Shown piece after piece: positions 17,190 to 26,586 of a stretch of DNA of 64,000 bases. The notes below the pieces were generated by a model. It was not told where the DNA came from, searched no databases, and worked only from the letters and a program-made list of their open reading frames with translations. Within the stretch, counting starts at the first letter, position 1; each line of letters begins with the position of its first letter. The DNA comes from JAICMB01 sp035295125 (GTDB lineage Bacteria > Acidobacteriota > Terriglobia > Bryobacterales > Bryobacteraceae), in assembly GCA_035295125.1 (NCBI GenBank), contig DATGJP010000095.1, forward strand, positions 62,001 to 126,000, written 5' to 3'. The position numbers and the translations under genes were made by a program.

Positions 17190-18841
17190 AAAGCGTCCTG
17201 TGCGCTTCTATTCTGATGGCGAATGCCCTGGCGCAGGTCTCGTTCGATCGGGCGTTGGTCTCTACCCCACCTCAACCAGCCACCGGGAAAGGCCTGATTG
17301 AGGGCACCGTACTCAACTCCGTCACACATGAACCCATGAATCGCGTCCATGTGACGCTCGGCGGCATGGTAAATCTCACGGCGGTGACGGACGCCGCCGG
17401 GCATTTTGCTTTCAAGGATCTGGCTCCGGGGCAGTTCTTTCTCCAGGCGCAGACGCCTAACCTCCGGCAGCGCGTCGACCCCGGGTCCACGCGAATGGTC
17501 AAGCTGGGAGCCGAGGAACAGGTTCACGATGTCAGCCTGTCCATCACTCCGCCGGGCACGATCAGCGGTCACGTGGTCGACGACGAGGGTTCCCCCCTGC
17601 CAGCCTGCAACGTTACGGCTCACCAGTTCCAGTATTTCCAGGGGCAGAAGACACTAGCGGGTGTCGCCAGCGGTAACACCAACGAAACCGGCGAATACCA
17701 GATCCGGGAACTCCCGGCGGGCAAATACTACGTGCAGGCGCACTGTTATCGAGAAATTCCGTTGCCGCATGCCTTCATGGAGCGCAACAGCCCCGATGCT
17801 CCAATGCTGTCCTACGCGCCGATGTTCTACCCTGGGTCGCTAGACATCAGCGGCGCCAGCCGGATCACGGTCGGGCCAGGCGCGGATGCCGCTGGAAATG
17901 ATTTTCGGATGGCGCCTTCTGCGGGTGTCACATTGAAAGGGCGGGTTGTCGCCGCTGATGCCGATGCGATTCAGGGTAATGTACGGATCAGCCTGGAACC
18001 TCACGACGCTCAAAACGGACATCAACCCGCGTCTATGTCGCGATTCGATAAGGCTAGCGGCAAGTTTCAGTTCAAGCATGTCGCACCGGGCTCCTATGAC
18101 CTGGTCGTAAATACACTGGGCGAAGGTCGCCCGCAGTATGCCCGAGTGCCGGTTGAGGTGGGTTCGGAGCCACTGGATCCGATCGATGTCCCTCTGAGTG
18201 TCGCCCCTTCGCTAAGCGGTTCCATACAGGTTGAAGGAGATTTGAAGGTCTCTTTCGATTCGCTTCGGCTGATGTTTGTTTCCCGCGACTTCTGGCACAA
18301 CAATCCACAGCCAAACGTCAAGGTGAATTCAGACGGTAGTTTTGTAATCGCGACCGCGATGCCCGGCAAATGGCAATTAATGGTCAATGGCATCAATGGA
18401 TATATCAAAAAGATGTCGCTTGGGGACCAGGACATCAACACGGACTACATTACGATCCCGTCGGGTGCTCCCGGTGCGCTGAAAATCGTGATGGCCGCCA
18501 GTTGGGCGAGCTTGGACGTCACCATGTCCAGTCCGCCGGTTGATGGTGAGCAATTCTCCGCGATGATATGGAACGATCAGGGACCGAACCAGACCCAGCG
18601 GGTCATGAACGCCGATCCTTCCGGCGGTGCTGTTCACTCCATGAACATGCCGCCGGGGCACTATCACGTATGCGGGGTCGAGGCGATGGATTGGAGCATT
18701 TTTCAAAATGTTCCGCTGCTAAAGAAGCTGGAAAGCCGCTGCTCGTCGGTGGACCTGGAAGAGAACGGTAAGAGCTCGGTTCAACTCGGACTCGTTTCAA
18801 AACAGGACCTTGTCCGGTTGACCGCCGAGGTCGACAATTGA
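17186..18841 (+). CDS. Secreted carboxypeptidase-regulatory-like protein, type B, copy 1
   Basis: 551 residues with a short signal peptide (SVLCASILMANALAQ). It begins with a carboxypeptidase-regulatory-like domain (GLIEGTVLNSVTHEPMNRVH) and a second one (GTISGHVVDDEGSPLPACN), then beta modules. A marked segment, YVQAHCYREIPLPHAFMERN then YAPMFYPGSLDISGA, is shared with the type B copy at 20463. The C-terminus has two conserved cysteines (GHYHVCGVEAMDW and LESRCSSVDLEENGK) and ends KQDLVRLTAEVDN. Type A proteins lack that cysteine pair. The function is unknown; the start lies in the stop of the type A gene, so the pair is probably translated together. Confidence 0.85.
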   Translation: MKSVLCASILMANALAQVSFDRALVSTPPQPATGKGLIEGTVLNSVTHEPMNRVHVTLGGMVNLTAVTDAAGHFAFKDLAPGQFFLQAQTPNLRQRVDPGSTRMVKLGAEEQVHDVSLSITPPGTISGHVVDDEGSPLPACNVTAHQFQYFQGQKTLAGVASGNTNETGEYQIRELPAGKYYVQAHCYREIPLPHAFMERNSPDAPMLSYAPMFYPGSLDISGASRITVGPGADAAGNDFRMAPSAGVTLKGRVVAADADAIQGNVRISLEPHDAQNGHQPASMSRFDKASGKFQFKHVAPGSYDLVVNTLGEGRPQYARVPVEVGSEPLDPIDVPLSVAPSLSGSIQVEGDLKVSFDSLRLMFVSRDFWHNNPQPNVKVNSDGSFVIATAMPGKWQLMVNGINGYIKKMSLGDQDINTDYITIPSGAPGALKIVMAASWASLDVTMSSPPVDGEQFSAMIWNDQGPNQTQRVMNADPSGGAVHSMNMPPGHYHVCGVEAMDWSIFQNVPLLKKLESRCSSVDLEENGKSSVQLGLVSKQDLVRLTAEVDN

Positions 18842-18849
18842 CACGCTGA

Positions 18850-20466
18850 TTGCCTATCAACATAGAAAAACTGTCGGCGTGCACTGCGCTGCTCCTGGCA
18901 ACACTACACGCGCAAACGCAGCCAGGCGCAATCGCCGGAATCGTCGTGGACTCCACCACGAAGAAGCCCATCCTCGAGGCCGTCGTCACCCTCTCAACCG
19001 CGGGCGATGGGCGGCCCATGGACGCGGTCGCCTGGACCGATGAGCAAGGCCGGTTTGGCTTCGGATTCCTGCCCGCCGGTCCTTACACGTTGAAGGTCAA
19101 CAAGGATGATTACGTTGAGTCTGTCTTCGGGCGAAGGTCAAACAAACCGCCGGGCATCATCGTGCTTGCTCCCGGCGAGACCCGCACCGATTTCGTAATC
19201 CGGCTCGTCCGCGTCGCGACAATTTCCGGAACGGTTCTCGACGAGGACGGTGATCCCATTCCGAATGCCACCATCAAGCTCTTCCGCCGATCCTTCGTTC
19301 AAGGTGAGCACGCGCGGCGTTTTATCGGGGGTTGGGCGGCCGTGACCGATTCACACGGACGCTACACGGTTCCAGTCGAAGATTCCGTCGAGTTCCTCCT
19401 CGCCGCGTCCTGGATGGAAGGCGGCATTCCACAGCAATATGTGCGGCCACCGCAATTCTATCCCGGTGTCGCCGACCCGCCCGATGCCACGCGTTTTTCA
19501 CCACATCCTGGCGAGCACATCGGTGCGATCGATTTCCGCCTCGTTCGCCGGCCGGCTCTCACGCTAAGCGGTCGCGTGATGCTTCCACCCGGCATCCAGG
19601 TCGGGGACGACTCGTTCCGCCTTAGGGTCACGTCCGCGGCGAATCCGTTCGACGCTATCCGGGCCGAGAATCTTGGGCCCACCGTGTGGCCGCACTATTT
19701 TGCAATCGGCAGCCTGACCCCGGGAACCTACACTGTGACCGCGCGGCTATCCGCGGGAGGTCGACAGTATAAGGCAACCCGCCGGGTGCAAATCGGAGAT
19801 GACGCAGTTGTGCCCGAACTCAACCTAACCCTGGAACCGGGAATCGAGTTGACTGGCCAGGTGAGCGTTGTCGGTCCCGATGCCGCGAAGCATCCTGTTC
19901 AATACGTGACCCTCGTCTCTACAACGGATGACATCAGGGCTACCCAAACCCTTCGGGTGCCCGTCACCTCCGACGGTGGCTTTCGCTTCCCCAATGTTGT
20001 AGCGGATTCCTGGGACGTCGGCGTCGCGCCGATCGCCGAAGGCAGTTTTATCAAGGCGATTAAGCTCGGCGACGAAGACGTGCTCATGCGACCGATGGAG
20101 ATCACGTCATCTACTGCCGCGCAGTTGAAAATCGAAGTCAGCACCCGTGGCGCAACCGTCGAAGGCGATGTTTCCGACCCCGGGGACCGGCCCGCGCGAG
20201 CAGAGGTCATCCTCGCTCCAACTGGCAAATATCGTGACATGCCGCGTTTCTATCGCTCAGTCACGACCGGGGCGAACGGGCATTTTAAGTTGACCGGCAT
20301 CCCGCCGGGCTCATACAAGCTTTATGCGTTCGAACAGGCGCCCGGCGAATCAGGCGACGCCGAAGCGCTCAGTGCTTACGAGAAACTTGGCGTCGATTTG
20401 GACCTGAAGGAGGGGCAGAACTTCTCGCAAAACCTGCGGCTGATCAACGCGGAGGCACAGCCATGA
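18850..20466 (+). CDS. Secreted carboxypeptidase-regulatory-like protein, type A, copy 2
   Basis: 538 residues, TTG start 8 bases after the previous stop; leader IEKLSACTALLLATLHAQ. It is a paralogue of the gene at 15540, with the same order of beta modules: GAIAGIVVDSTTKKPILEA, AVAWTDEQGRFGFGFLPAG, ATISGTVLDEDGDPIPN, PALTLSGRVMLPPG, ELTGQVSVVGPDAAKHPV, and the final GSYKLYAFEQAPGESGD. The divergence is large enough to rule out a recent duplication. No enzyme motif is visible. It overlaps the next gene by 4 bases. Confidence 0.85.
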   Translation: MPINIEKLSACTALLLATLHAQTQPGAIAGIVVDSTTKKPILEAVVTLSTAGDGRPMDAVAWTDEQGRFGFGFLPAGPYTLKVNKDDYVESVFGRRSNKPPGIIVLAPGETRTDFVIRLVRVATISGTVLDEDGDPIPNATIKLFRRSFVQGEHARRFIGGWAAVTDSHGRYTVPVEDSVEFLLAASWMEGGIPQQYVRPPQFYPGVADPPDATRFSPHPGEHIGAIDFRLVRRPALTLSGRVMLPPGIQVGDDSFRLRVTSAANPFDAIRAENLGPTVWPHYFAIGSLTPGTYTVTARLSAGGRQYKATRRVQIGDDAVVPELNLTLEPGIELTGQVSVVGPDAAKHPVQYVTLVSTTDDIRATQTLRVPVTSDGGFRFPNVVADSWDVGVAPIAEGSFIKAIKLGDEDVLMRPMEITSSTAAQLKIEVSTRGATVEGDVSDPGDRPARAEVILAPTGKYRDMPRFYRSVTTGANGHFKLTGIPPGSYKLYAFEQAPGESGDAEALSAYEKLGVDLDLKEGQNFSQNLRLINAEAQP

Positions 20467-22055
20467 AGGCTGCTTCCGTGGTTGCCCTGTTCATGGCGGC
20501 CTGCGTAGCGCAATCGCAACCACCGAAAGGCTCTGTCGAGGGACGGGTCCTGAGCGAATTGAACCAGCGCCCCATAAAGAACGCTCCCGTGTTCATCACC
20601 GTGCCGACGAAGGGCCTGACGACCTATACAGACGCATTCGGGCGCTTCTCATTTCCCGATCTGCCGCAAGGTCTATTCAATGTGCAGGCCGGTTTCGGTT
20701 TCCAGGGCGAGAAAGCAAACCGACTCGTCCGAGTTGGCAAAGGCGAGCATGTGCGGGGAGTGACGTTGTCCCTCATGCCCAATGGATTCATCAGCGGACA
20801 CATAACTAACCAGGCCGACGTGCCCTTGCCCAATTGCACGGTATTCGCGGAAGAATTCCGTGATTTCATCGGCCTGAAGCGGCTGGAAGCCGCAGGCTCT
20901 GCTTCAACCGGTGCGGCGGGCGAATACCAGGTCGCGGGGTTGCCGCCCGGCAAATACTACGTCCTCGCGGAGTGTCTCAGCGAGATTCCATTGCCGCATC
21001 CTCTCATGTACCGCGGCAGCCCCGAGATTCCGGTGCGAACCTATGCGCCACGGTATTACCCCGGCTCTGTCGGATTTCCGGGTGCGACGCGAGTGGTTGT
21101 GGCGCCCGAGGCGGATTCCGCGGGCATCGATTTTCGGATGAGTCCTTATACCGGGGTCGACATCAAGGGGCACGTCAATTCGTCGGACCTCGTGCCAGAG
21201 CTCGTCTCGAGGAATCCGGGTGTGCCGTTTAGTATGTTCCAGGTTACGCCCTGGGTTCACTTCGATAAATCAACCGGCAACTTCTACTTCAAAAACGTCT
21301 TGCCGGGAGATTATGAAATCAGGGCCAGCGATCGGCAGAGCAACATTTACGCCAGGGCATTCGTGCGAGTCGGTTCCGAACCGCTCGACCCAATCGAGTT
21401 GACCATGGTGCAGCCGCCGGCGATAACCGGCACGTTCACGGTAAACGACGAAACGAAATTCAGTCCCGAGTCGATTCAGATTCGATTCCTGCAGCAGGAC
21501 GGTGTCCCCAGTGGAGGGGCGTCGGCGAAGCCTAATGCCAACGGAGCCTTCGCCTCCCGGGGTCTCATGCCGGGGCGGTGGCAGCTCTGGGTAGATGGTA
21601 TCAATGCTTTCTTCCACTCCGTGTCGCTCGGCGACCAGGAAATATCGCCTTTCAGCTTTGAGGTTCGTCCCGAGACTGCGGGGCCATTGAGGATCGTCAT
21701 GAGCACGAGGTGGGCTGCCGTCTCGGGAACGGTCAGTGGCGCTCCCTCCGGCGACGACCCGGTTTCAGTCTTCATGTGGGCCGCCGAGCCGGATCGTCAG
21801 GACTACCGCTTCCGGATCACCGCCGCCGCGGACGTGAAGGACGAATTCCATCGTGAGAATCTTGTCCCCGGCCGCTATCACATCTGTGCCATTGAGCATG
21901 CGGACTGGACCATCATGAATAACGACCCGCTTAAGGAGAGGCTGGCCGGCCGCTGCGAAACGGTCGACCTTGAAGAAGGCGGCAAGTCGACGGTCCATCT
22001 CAGGTTGATTGCAAAACAGGACATGCAACGCCTCCTCGCGGAAGTTGACAGGTGA
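20463..22055 (+). CDS. Secreted carboxypeptidase-regulatory-like protein, type B, copy 2
   Basis: 530 residues, ATG overlapping the previous stop; signal peptide AASVVALFMAACVAQSQ. It is a paralogue of the gene at 17186: GSVEGRVLSELNQRPIKNA, YVLAECLSEIPLPHPLMYRG, YAPRYYPGSVGFPGA, then GRYHICAIEHADW and LAGRCETVDLEEGGKS with the same two C-terminal cysteines. It ends KQDMQRLLAEVDR, nearly the same tail as copy 1. It is the last gene of the A-B-A-B operon. The 207 bases downstream contain no gene and only a weak hairpin near 22069-22085. Confidence 0.85.
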   Translation: MKAASVVALFMAACVAQSQPPKGSVEGRVLSELNQRPIKNAPVFITVPTKGLTTYTDAFGRFSFPDLPQGLFNVQAGFGFQGEKANRLVRVGKGEHVRGVTLSLMPNGFISGHITNQADVPLPNCTVFAEEFRDFIGLKRLEAAGSASTGAAGEYQVAGLPPGKYYVLAECLSEIPLPHPLMYRGSPEIPVRTYAPRYYPGSVGFPGATRVVVAPEADSAGIDFRMSPYTGVDIKGHVNSSDLVPELVSRNPGVPFSMFQVTPWVHFDKSTGNFYFKNVLPGDYEIRASDRQSNIYARAFVRVGSEPLDPIELTMVQPPAITGTFTVNDETKFSPESIQIRFLQQDGVPSGGASAKPNANGAFASRGLMPGRWQLWVDGINAFFHSVSLGDQEISPFSFEVRPETAGPLRIVMSTRWAAVSGTVSGAPSGDDPVSVFMWAAEPDRQDYRFRITAAADVKDEFHRENLVPGRYHICAIEHADWTIMNNDPLKERLAGRCETVDLEEGGKSTVHLRLIAKQDMQRLLAEVDR

Positions 22056-22262
22056 ATCTGACACCAGCTAGGACTCTTGCCGTCCTGTGGAGTATTACCA
22101 GGGGCCGAACTGCTACATTGACGTTGTGCGATGGATAGGGGCCGCAAAATCCACTCCTGCCAAAGCACTACAGGTACACCAGAATCCTTCGAGTTCGCCT
22201 GGGTCAAGGGCTGAGCAAGTTCATCCGCGCGAACAAATCCACAACACTGGAGCCGCTTCATT

Positions 22263-25200
22263 ATGTTCCGATATGCGTTGCCTCTTATCTTCCTATTGCT
22301 GTCCGCCCTCCCGTGCGCCGCTCAGACGGCGAGCGGTCCTTTTGCCAACGCGGGCGGGAATCCGGGAGATAGTGGATCCTTCACTTTGAAAGAGGGATTG
22401 CCAGCGCCAATCGCTAATTGCTCAGACCCTCGGCCGTTACAGGCGTATCACCAGGCGGACCTTGTATGGGGGATGATTACCTGCCTGGCCAAGCTGTTGG
22501 GCCTGGGCCTGGTTCCGGAATCGGGTGGCACTCACGCCGACGTTCGCCCAAACGCCGCCGGCAACCCCGCGGCCATCGGCGTCGGATCTGAACCCATGGC
22601 AGGTACCTTGCTGGCCAACGGGAGCTTCGAGGTGGCCTGGCTTTCGAATACGACGCTCAACATCGCTGTCCTGACGGCCTCCAACACGACCATCCAACCG
22701 GCCGAGCAACACCCCGTGGGACCCACGCCGAGGCATGTGATCGCCGCCGATTTCAATAACGATGGGATCGCCGACCTGGCGGTCAGCAATTTTGGAAATC
22801 TGAGCACAAATACCGGCGGGACGGTCGCGATCTTTTTCGGCAAGAGTGATGGAACGTTCACCCCTGGTCCGGTAGCTAGCGCCGCGACACCAGTCGATAT
22901 GTATGCCGCCGACTTCAACGCCGATGGCAAGATGGATTTGGTTTACGGCGATGTGGATGACAGCCAGGTTGTAGTGCTCTTGGGCAATGGCGACGGCACT
23001 TTTCGAGCGCCGGTTACTTATGCGGTGGGGTTCCCTCCGCAGTCCATCGTAGCGGCGGATTTCAACGGTGACGGCAAGCTGGATCTGGTGGCCGCGACGG
23101 ACGAAAGCGTCGGCGGCCCGGGCGCCCTTTCCATCCTGATTGGAAATGGAGACGGGTCTTTTCAACCTGCCAATAAATTTGTCAGCGGAATGAATACGGC
23201 CACTTATCTGGCATGGGCCGATCTGAACGGCGATGGGAAAACGGACCTGGCCGTCGCCGACCCAAGATCCAACGCCATTGCGTTTGTATTCGGCAATGGT
23301 GACGGGTCTTTTCAACCTCCCGTGGAATACGCCACCGGCGCGTACCCCTTCTATTTCGGCTTGGCGGCCATGGGCGGGCAGTTTCAGATTGGAGCGGTCG
23401 ATACAGTCTCGGGAGAATTCGATGTGATGCCGCTTTCCGCGGCAGGAATAGCTGGGGCGCCACCCATTTACAAGCTTCCGGATTCGGCGAACTCGGTGAC
23501 CGGAGTCGCTGCCGCGGATCTGAACGGCGATGGCTATTCCGACATAGTGGTGGCGGACCAAGCGATATCGATCCTGCTGCGCGTTCCGAACGGCCAGTTC
23601 AGATCCCCCGTCAATTACTCGCTGCAGTCCGGTTTACAAGCCGTCTCAGTGGCGACTGGCGATCTGAATGGAGACGGCCATAACGACGTCGTGGCAGCGT
23701 CAACGAATATCGGTAGTAGCGGCGGTAATGTGGAGGTCGCCTTTGGGAGAGGCGACGGAACGCTGGGCGCCCAGGCCAGCTACACCCTGGGCGGGTCTCC
23801 CGGCGGTTTTGGAGCGGCCCCCGGCGGCATCGTCGTCGCCGATTTCAACGGAGATGGGAAGCCGGACGTGGCAGCCGGTTATACGGGCACTACCGGCAGC
23901 ATTGCAGTGCTGCTCAATAGAGGAACCGGTGCGCTGATGCCCCCGGTGAACTATTCGTTGGGCGGCCTTTCGGCCTCACACATGGTAACCGGCGATTTTA
24001 ACGGCGACGGCAAGCCGGACCTTGCAGCCTGCGGGAACGTCGCAAACGCTTCCGTTTTCACTGCCGGCGCAATCGGGGTTCTGCTGGGGAAAAGCGACGG
24101 CACTTTCCAGAACGCTGTACTCACGCCGGTGGGATCGCCGGCCGGAATGCCGCTGGCTCTCGCGGTCGGCGACGTGAACAAGGACGGCAAACTGGATCTC
24201 GTAGCCACGGTTCAAAGCTCGAGCTTCACGTATTCGGCGGCCGTGCTGCTGGGAAATGGCGATGGCACATTCCGCACGCTCACCCCCTTCGCTATTCCCA
24301 CCACCGGATCGGCTGTTGCGCTGGTTGACCTGAACGGCGACGGCGTTCCCGACCTGGTGCTGGGCGATTGCTGCGGGCTCACGGAGTCGGTATACCTGCT
24401 GGGAAATGGAGACGGGACCTTTCAAGCGCCACAATATTTCAACTCTGGCGCATCGACAACGGCTTTTGCGGTGACGAGTTGGAACAACGATGGCGTCGCT
24501 GGGCTGGCGATCGGCCATGAGAACTCGACCGTCGAAGCGATGGTGAGCACCCTCAATCCCAGGTTGTACAGCAGTTCTCCTACCCTCAGCATCGTTTCGA
24601 GCCACAGTGGCAATTTCATGCAGGGGCAGGTGGGAGCGACCTATACTCTGACTGTCTCTAACGCCGTGAATGCCGCCCCCGTAGCGGGTACCGTGACGGT
24701 GACTGAGGTTGCGCCGCCGGGATTGACGCTCACCGCGATGTCGGGCACGGGCTGGAACTGCTCCGGGAACACCTGCACGCGCAACGACGCGCTCGTGGGT
24801 GGAGGCGTGTATCCGGCAATTGCCGCCACGGTGAATGTGAGTGCAACGGCGGCCTCTCCGCAGGTGAACACGGTGAGAGTGTCAGGCGGGGGATCGGCAA
24901 GCGCCAGCGCCACCGATTCCACCGTGATTACCTCTACCGCCGCAGCCGCGCTGAGCATCGTTTCCAGCCATACCGGCAGTTTCGCGCCTGGCCGGCAGGG
25001 AGCCGTGTATTTCGTTACGGTGTCGAATGCCGCCGGCGCTGCCTCCACCAGCGGCACAGTCACAGTCGTTGAAAACCTGCCCTCGGGATTGACGCTCGTC
25101 TCCATGACCGGCGGCGGCTGGACTTGTTCCGCCAATAGCTGCACGCGCGGCGATGTGCTGGCAGGGGGAGCCAGCTATCCGGTCATCACCGTTACGGTCA

Positions 25201-26456
25201 ACGTAGCGTCGAACGCCGCCTCTCCGCAGGTGAATGCGGTATCGGTGACGGGCGGCGGGTCGGCTCCGGCTTCGGCCACCGATTCTACGGTGATCACAGC
25301 ACTGCCGGCCGGGCTGGGATTCTTCCCGGTGACGCCCTGCCGCATCGCTGATACGCGCTCCGGCCAGGGTTTTACAGGCCAATTCGGCCCGCCGTCATTG
25401 GCCGCCAACCAGGTCCGCAACTTCGTCATCCCGTCCAGCGGATGCAACGTTCCAGCGACGGCGCAGGCGTACTCGCTGAATATCACGGTCGTGCCCGCCG
25501 GAGGTCTCAACTATCTCACCATCTGGCCGGCGGGACAGTCTCAGCCGCTGGTCTCGACCCTCAACTCGTTGAACGGCGCCATCCTGGCGAACGCTGCTAT
25601 CGTGCCCGCGGGAGCCGGCGGCGCTGTGAGCGTTTACGTCACTAACGCAGCGGATCTCATCATTGATATAAACGGCTACTTCGCGCCGCCGGCCGGAAAC
25701 GCGCTGGCGTTCTACCCCGTGACACCCTGCCGCGTGGCGGACACGCGCGGTACGAACGGACAATTCGGCGGGCCGCCGCTGGGCGCGAGCGGAACGCGGA
25801 GTTTCACGGTCCCGCAGAGCGCTTGCAATATTCCGTCTACCGCGCAAGCGTATTCACTGAATATGACGGCCATACCGCCGGCGCCCCTGACATACCTCAC
25901 CACCTGGCCGGCGGGTCATGCGCAGCCGCTCGTTTCTACACTGAACGCATTCCAGGGCCAGATTGTGGCCAACGCCGCAATCGTGCCGGCCGGGACCGGC
26001 GGAGCCATCAACGTGTTCGTAAGCGATCCGTCGAACGTGATTGTGGATATCAACGGATACTTCGCGCCACCGGGTTCACCGGGAGCTTTGTATTTCTATC
26101 CGGTGACGCCCTGCCGGGTGGCCGACACGCGGGGCGCTACAGGTTTGCTCGGCGGACCATCGCTCGGAGCGGGCGGGTCGCGCACATTCCCGATTCCTGC
26201 GAGTGCTTGCGGGCTGCCTGCCACCGCACAGGCGTATTCGTTCAACATGACGGTGGTTCCGTCCGGACCTCTGCTGTACCTCAGCACGTGGCCGGCCGGG
26301 CAGACGCAGCCGGTGGTGTCGACGCTCAACGATCTACAGGGAAAAGTGGTAGCCAACGCGGCGATCGTGCCGGCCGGGACCTCGGGCGCCATCAGCGTAT
26401 TCGTGAACGACGCGACCAACGTGATCATTGATGTGAACGGATACTTCGGGCATTAA
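22263..26456 (+). CDS. Large secreted FG-GAP/VCBS repeat protein with three C-terminal NGYF domains
   Basis: 1397 residues, with a signal peptide (FRYALPLIFLLLSALPCAAQ). From about residue 160 to 700 there are ten FG-GAP/VCBS blades, each with a calcium-type motif such as DFNGDGKLDL, DLNGDGKTDL or DFNGDGKPDV, which would fold as a beta-propeller. Two DUF11-like beta domains follow at about 775-895 and 895-1015 (LSIVSSHSGNF, LSIVSSHTGSF; each with GGGSA.ASATDSTVIT). The last 380 residues are three tandem copies of a domain of about 128 residues that starts PVTPCR.ADTR and ends D.NGYF, at about 1018, 1148 and 1276. This domain resembles repeats in secreted actinobacterial proteins. A role in adhesion or surface binding is likely; no catalytic motif is seen. 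Confidence 0.88.
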   Translation: MFRYALPLIFLLLSALPCAAQTASGPFANAGGNPGDSGSFTLKEGLPAPIANCSDPRPLQAYHQADLVWGMITCLAKLLGLGLVPESGGTHADVRPNAAGNPAAIGVGSEPMAGTLLANGSFEVAWLSNTTLNIAVLTASNTTIQPAEQHPVGPTPRHVIAADFNNDGIADLAVSNFGNLSTNTGGTVAIFFGKSDGTFTPGPVASAATPVDMYAADFNADGKMDLVYGDVDDSQVVVLLGNGDGTFRAPVTYAVGFPPQSIVAADFNGDGKLDLVAATDESVGGPGALSILIGNGDGSFQPANKFVSGMNTATYLAWADLNGDGKTDLAVADPRSNAIAFVFGNGDGSFQPPVEYATGAYPFYFGLAAMGGQFQIGAVDTVSGEFDVMPLSAAGIAGAPPIYKLPDSANSVTGVAAADLNGDGYSDIVVADQAISILLRVPNGQFRSPVNYSLQSGLQAVSVATGDLNGDGHNDVVAASTNIGSSGGNVEVAFGRGDGTLGAQASYTLGGSPGGFGAAPGGIVVADFNGDGKPDVAAGYTGTTGSIAVLLNRGTGALMPPVNYSLGGLSASHMVTGDFNGDGKPDLAACGNVANASVFTAGAIGVLLGKSDGTFQNAVLTPVGSPAGMPLALAVGDVNKDGKLDLVATVQSSSFTYSAAVLLGNGDGTFRTLTPFAIPTTGSAVALVDLNGDGVPDLVLGDCCGLTESVYLLGNGDGTFQAPQYFNSGASTTAFAVTSWNNDGVAGLAIGHENSTVEAMVSTLNPRLYSSSPTLSIVSSHSGNFMQGQVGATYTLTVSNAVNAAPVAGTVTVTEVAPPGLTLTAMSGTGWNCSGNTCTRNDALVGGGVYPAIAATVNVSATAASPQVNTVRVSGGGSASASATDSTVITSTAAAALSIVSSHTGSFAPGRQGAVYFVTVSNAAGAASTSGTVTVVENLPSGLTLVSMTGGGWTCSANSCTRGDVLAGGASYPVITVTVNVASNAASPQVNAVSVTGGGSAPASATDSTVITALPAGLGFFPVTPCRIADTRSGQGFTGQFGPPSLAANQVRNFVIPSSGCNVPATAQAYSLNITVVPAGGLNYLTIWPAGQSQPLVSTLNSLNGAILANAAIVPAGAGGAVSVYVTNAADLIIDINGYFAPPAGNALAFYPVTPCRVADTRGTNGQFGGPPLGASGTRSFTVPQSACNIPSTAQAYSLNMTAIPPAPLTYLTTWPAGHAQPLVSTLNAFQGQIVANAAIVPAGTGGAINVFVSDPSNVIVDINGYFAPPGSPGALYFYPVTPCRVADTRGATGLLGGPSLGAGGSRTFPIPASACGLPATAQAYSFNMTVVPSGPLLYLSTWPAGQTQPVVSTLNDLQGKVVANAAIVPAGTSGAISVFVNDATNVIIDVNGYFGH

Positions 26457-26513
26457 GCCGCTGAGATACCGCCGGTTAGCCCGTGACTTCACACAGCTCC
26501 GAATTTTGGATTC

Positions 26514-26531
26514 TGTGGAAGGGTGAAGCAG
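26514..26531. repeat. Single arm of the dispersed repeat
   Basis: TGTGGAAGGGTGAAGCAG matches the start of the repeat copy at 61206 and, reversed, the end of the one at 50297. Only one arm is present here. It lies just upstream of dprA. Confidence 0.5.
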
Positions 26532-26586
26532 CGCATCGTAATTCAGCGTGAGAACTCCCATCGCTGAATCCCACTACTGTTACGGG

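Noticed and set aside
22437..23561. 374-codon minus-strand open frame
   Set aside because: Antisense to the FG-GAP repeats; its internal repetition mirrors the calcium motifs of the real gene.
24590..25300. Assembly duplication of the DUF11-like domain
   Set aside because: The two copies differ at many codons, so they are true protein repeats.
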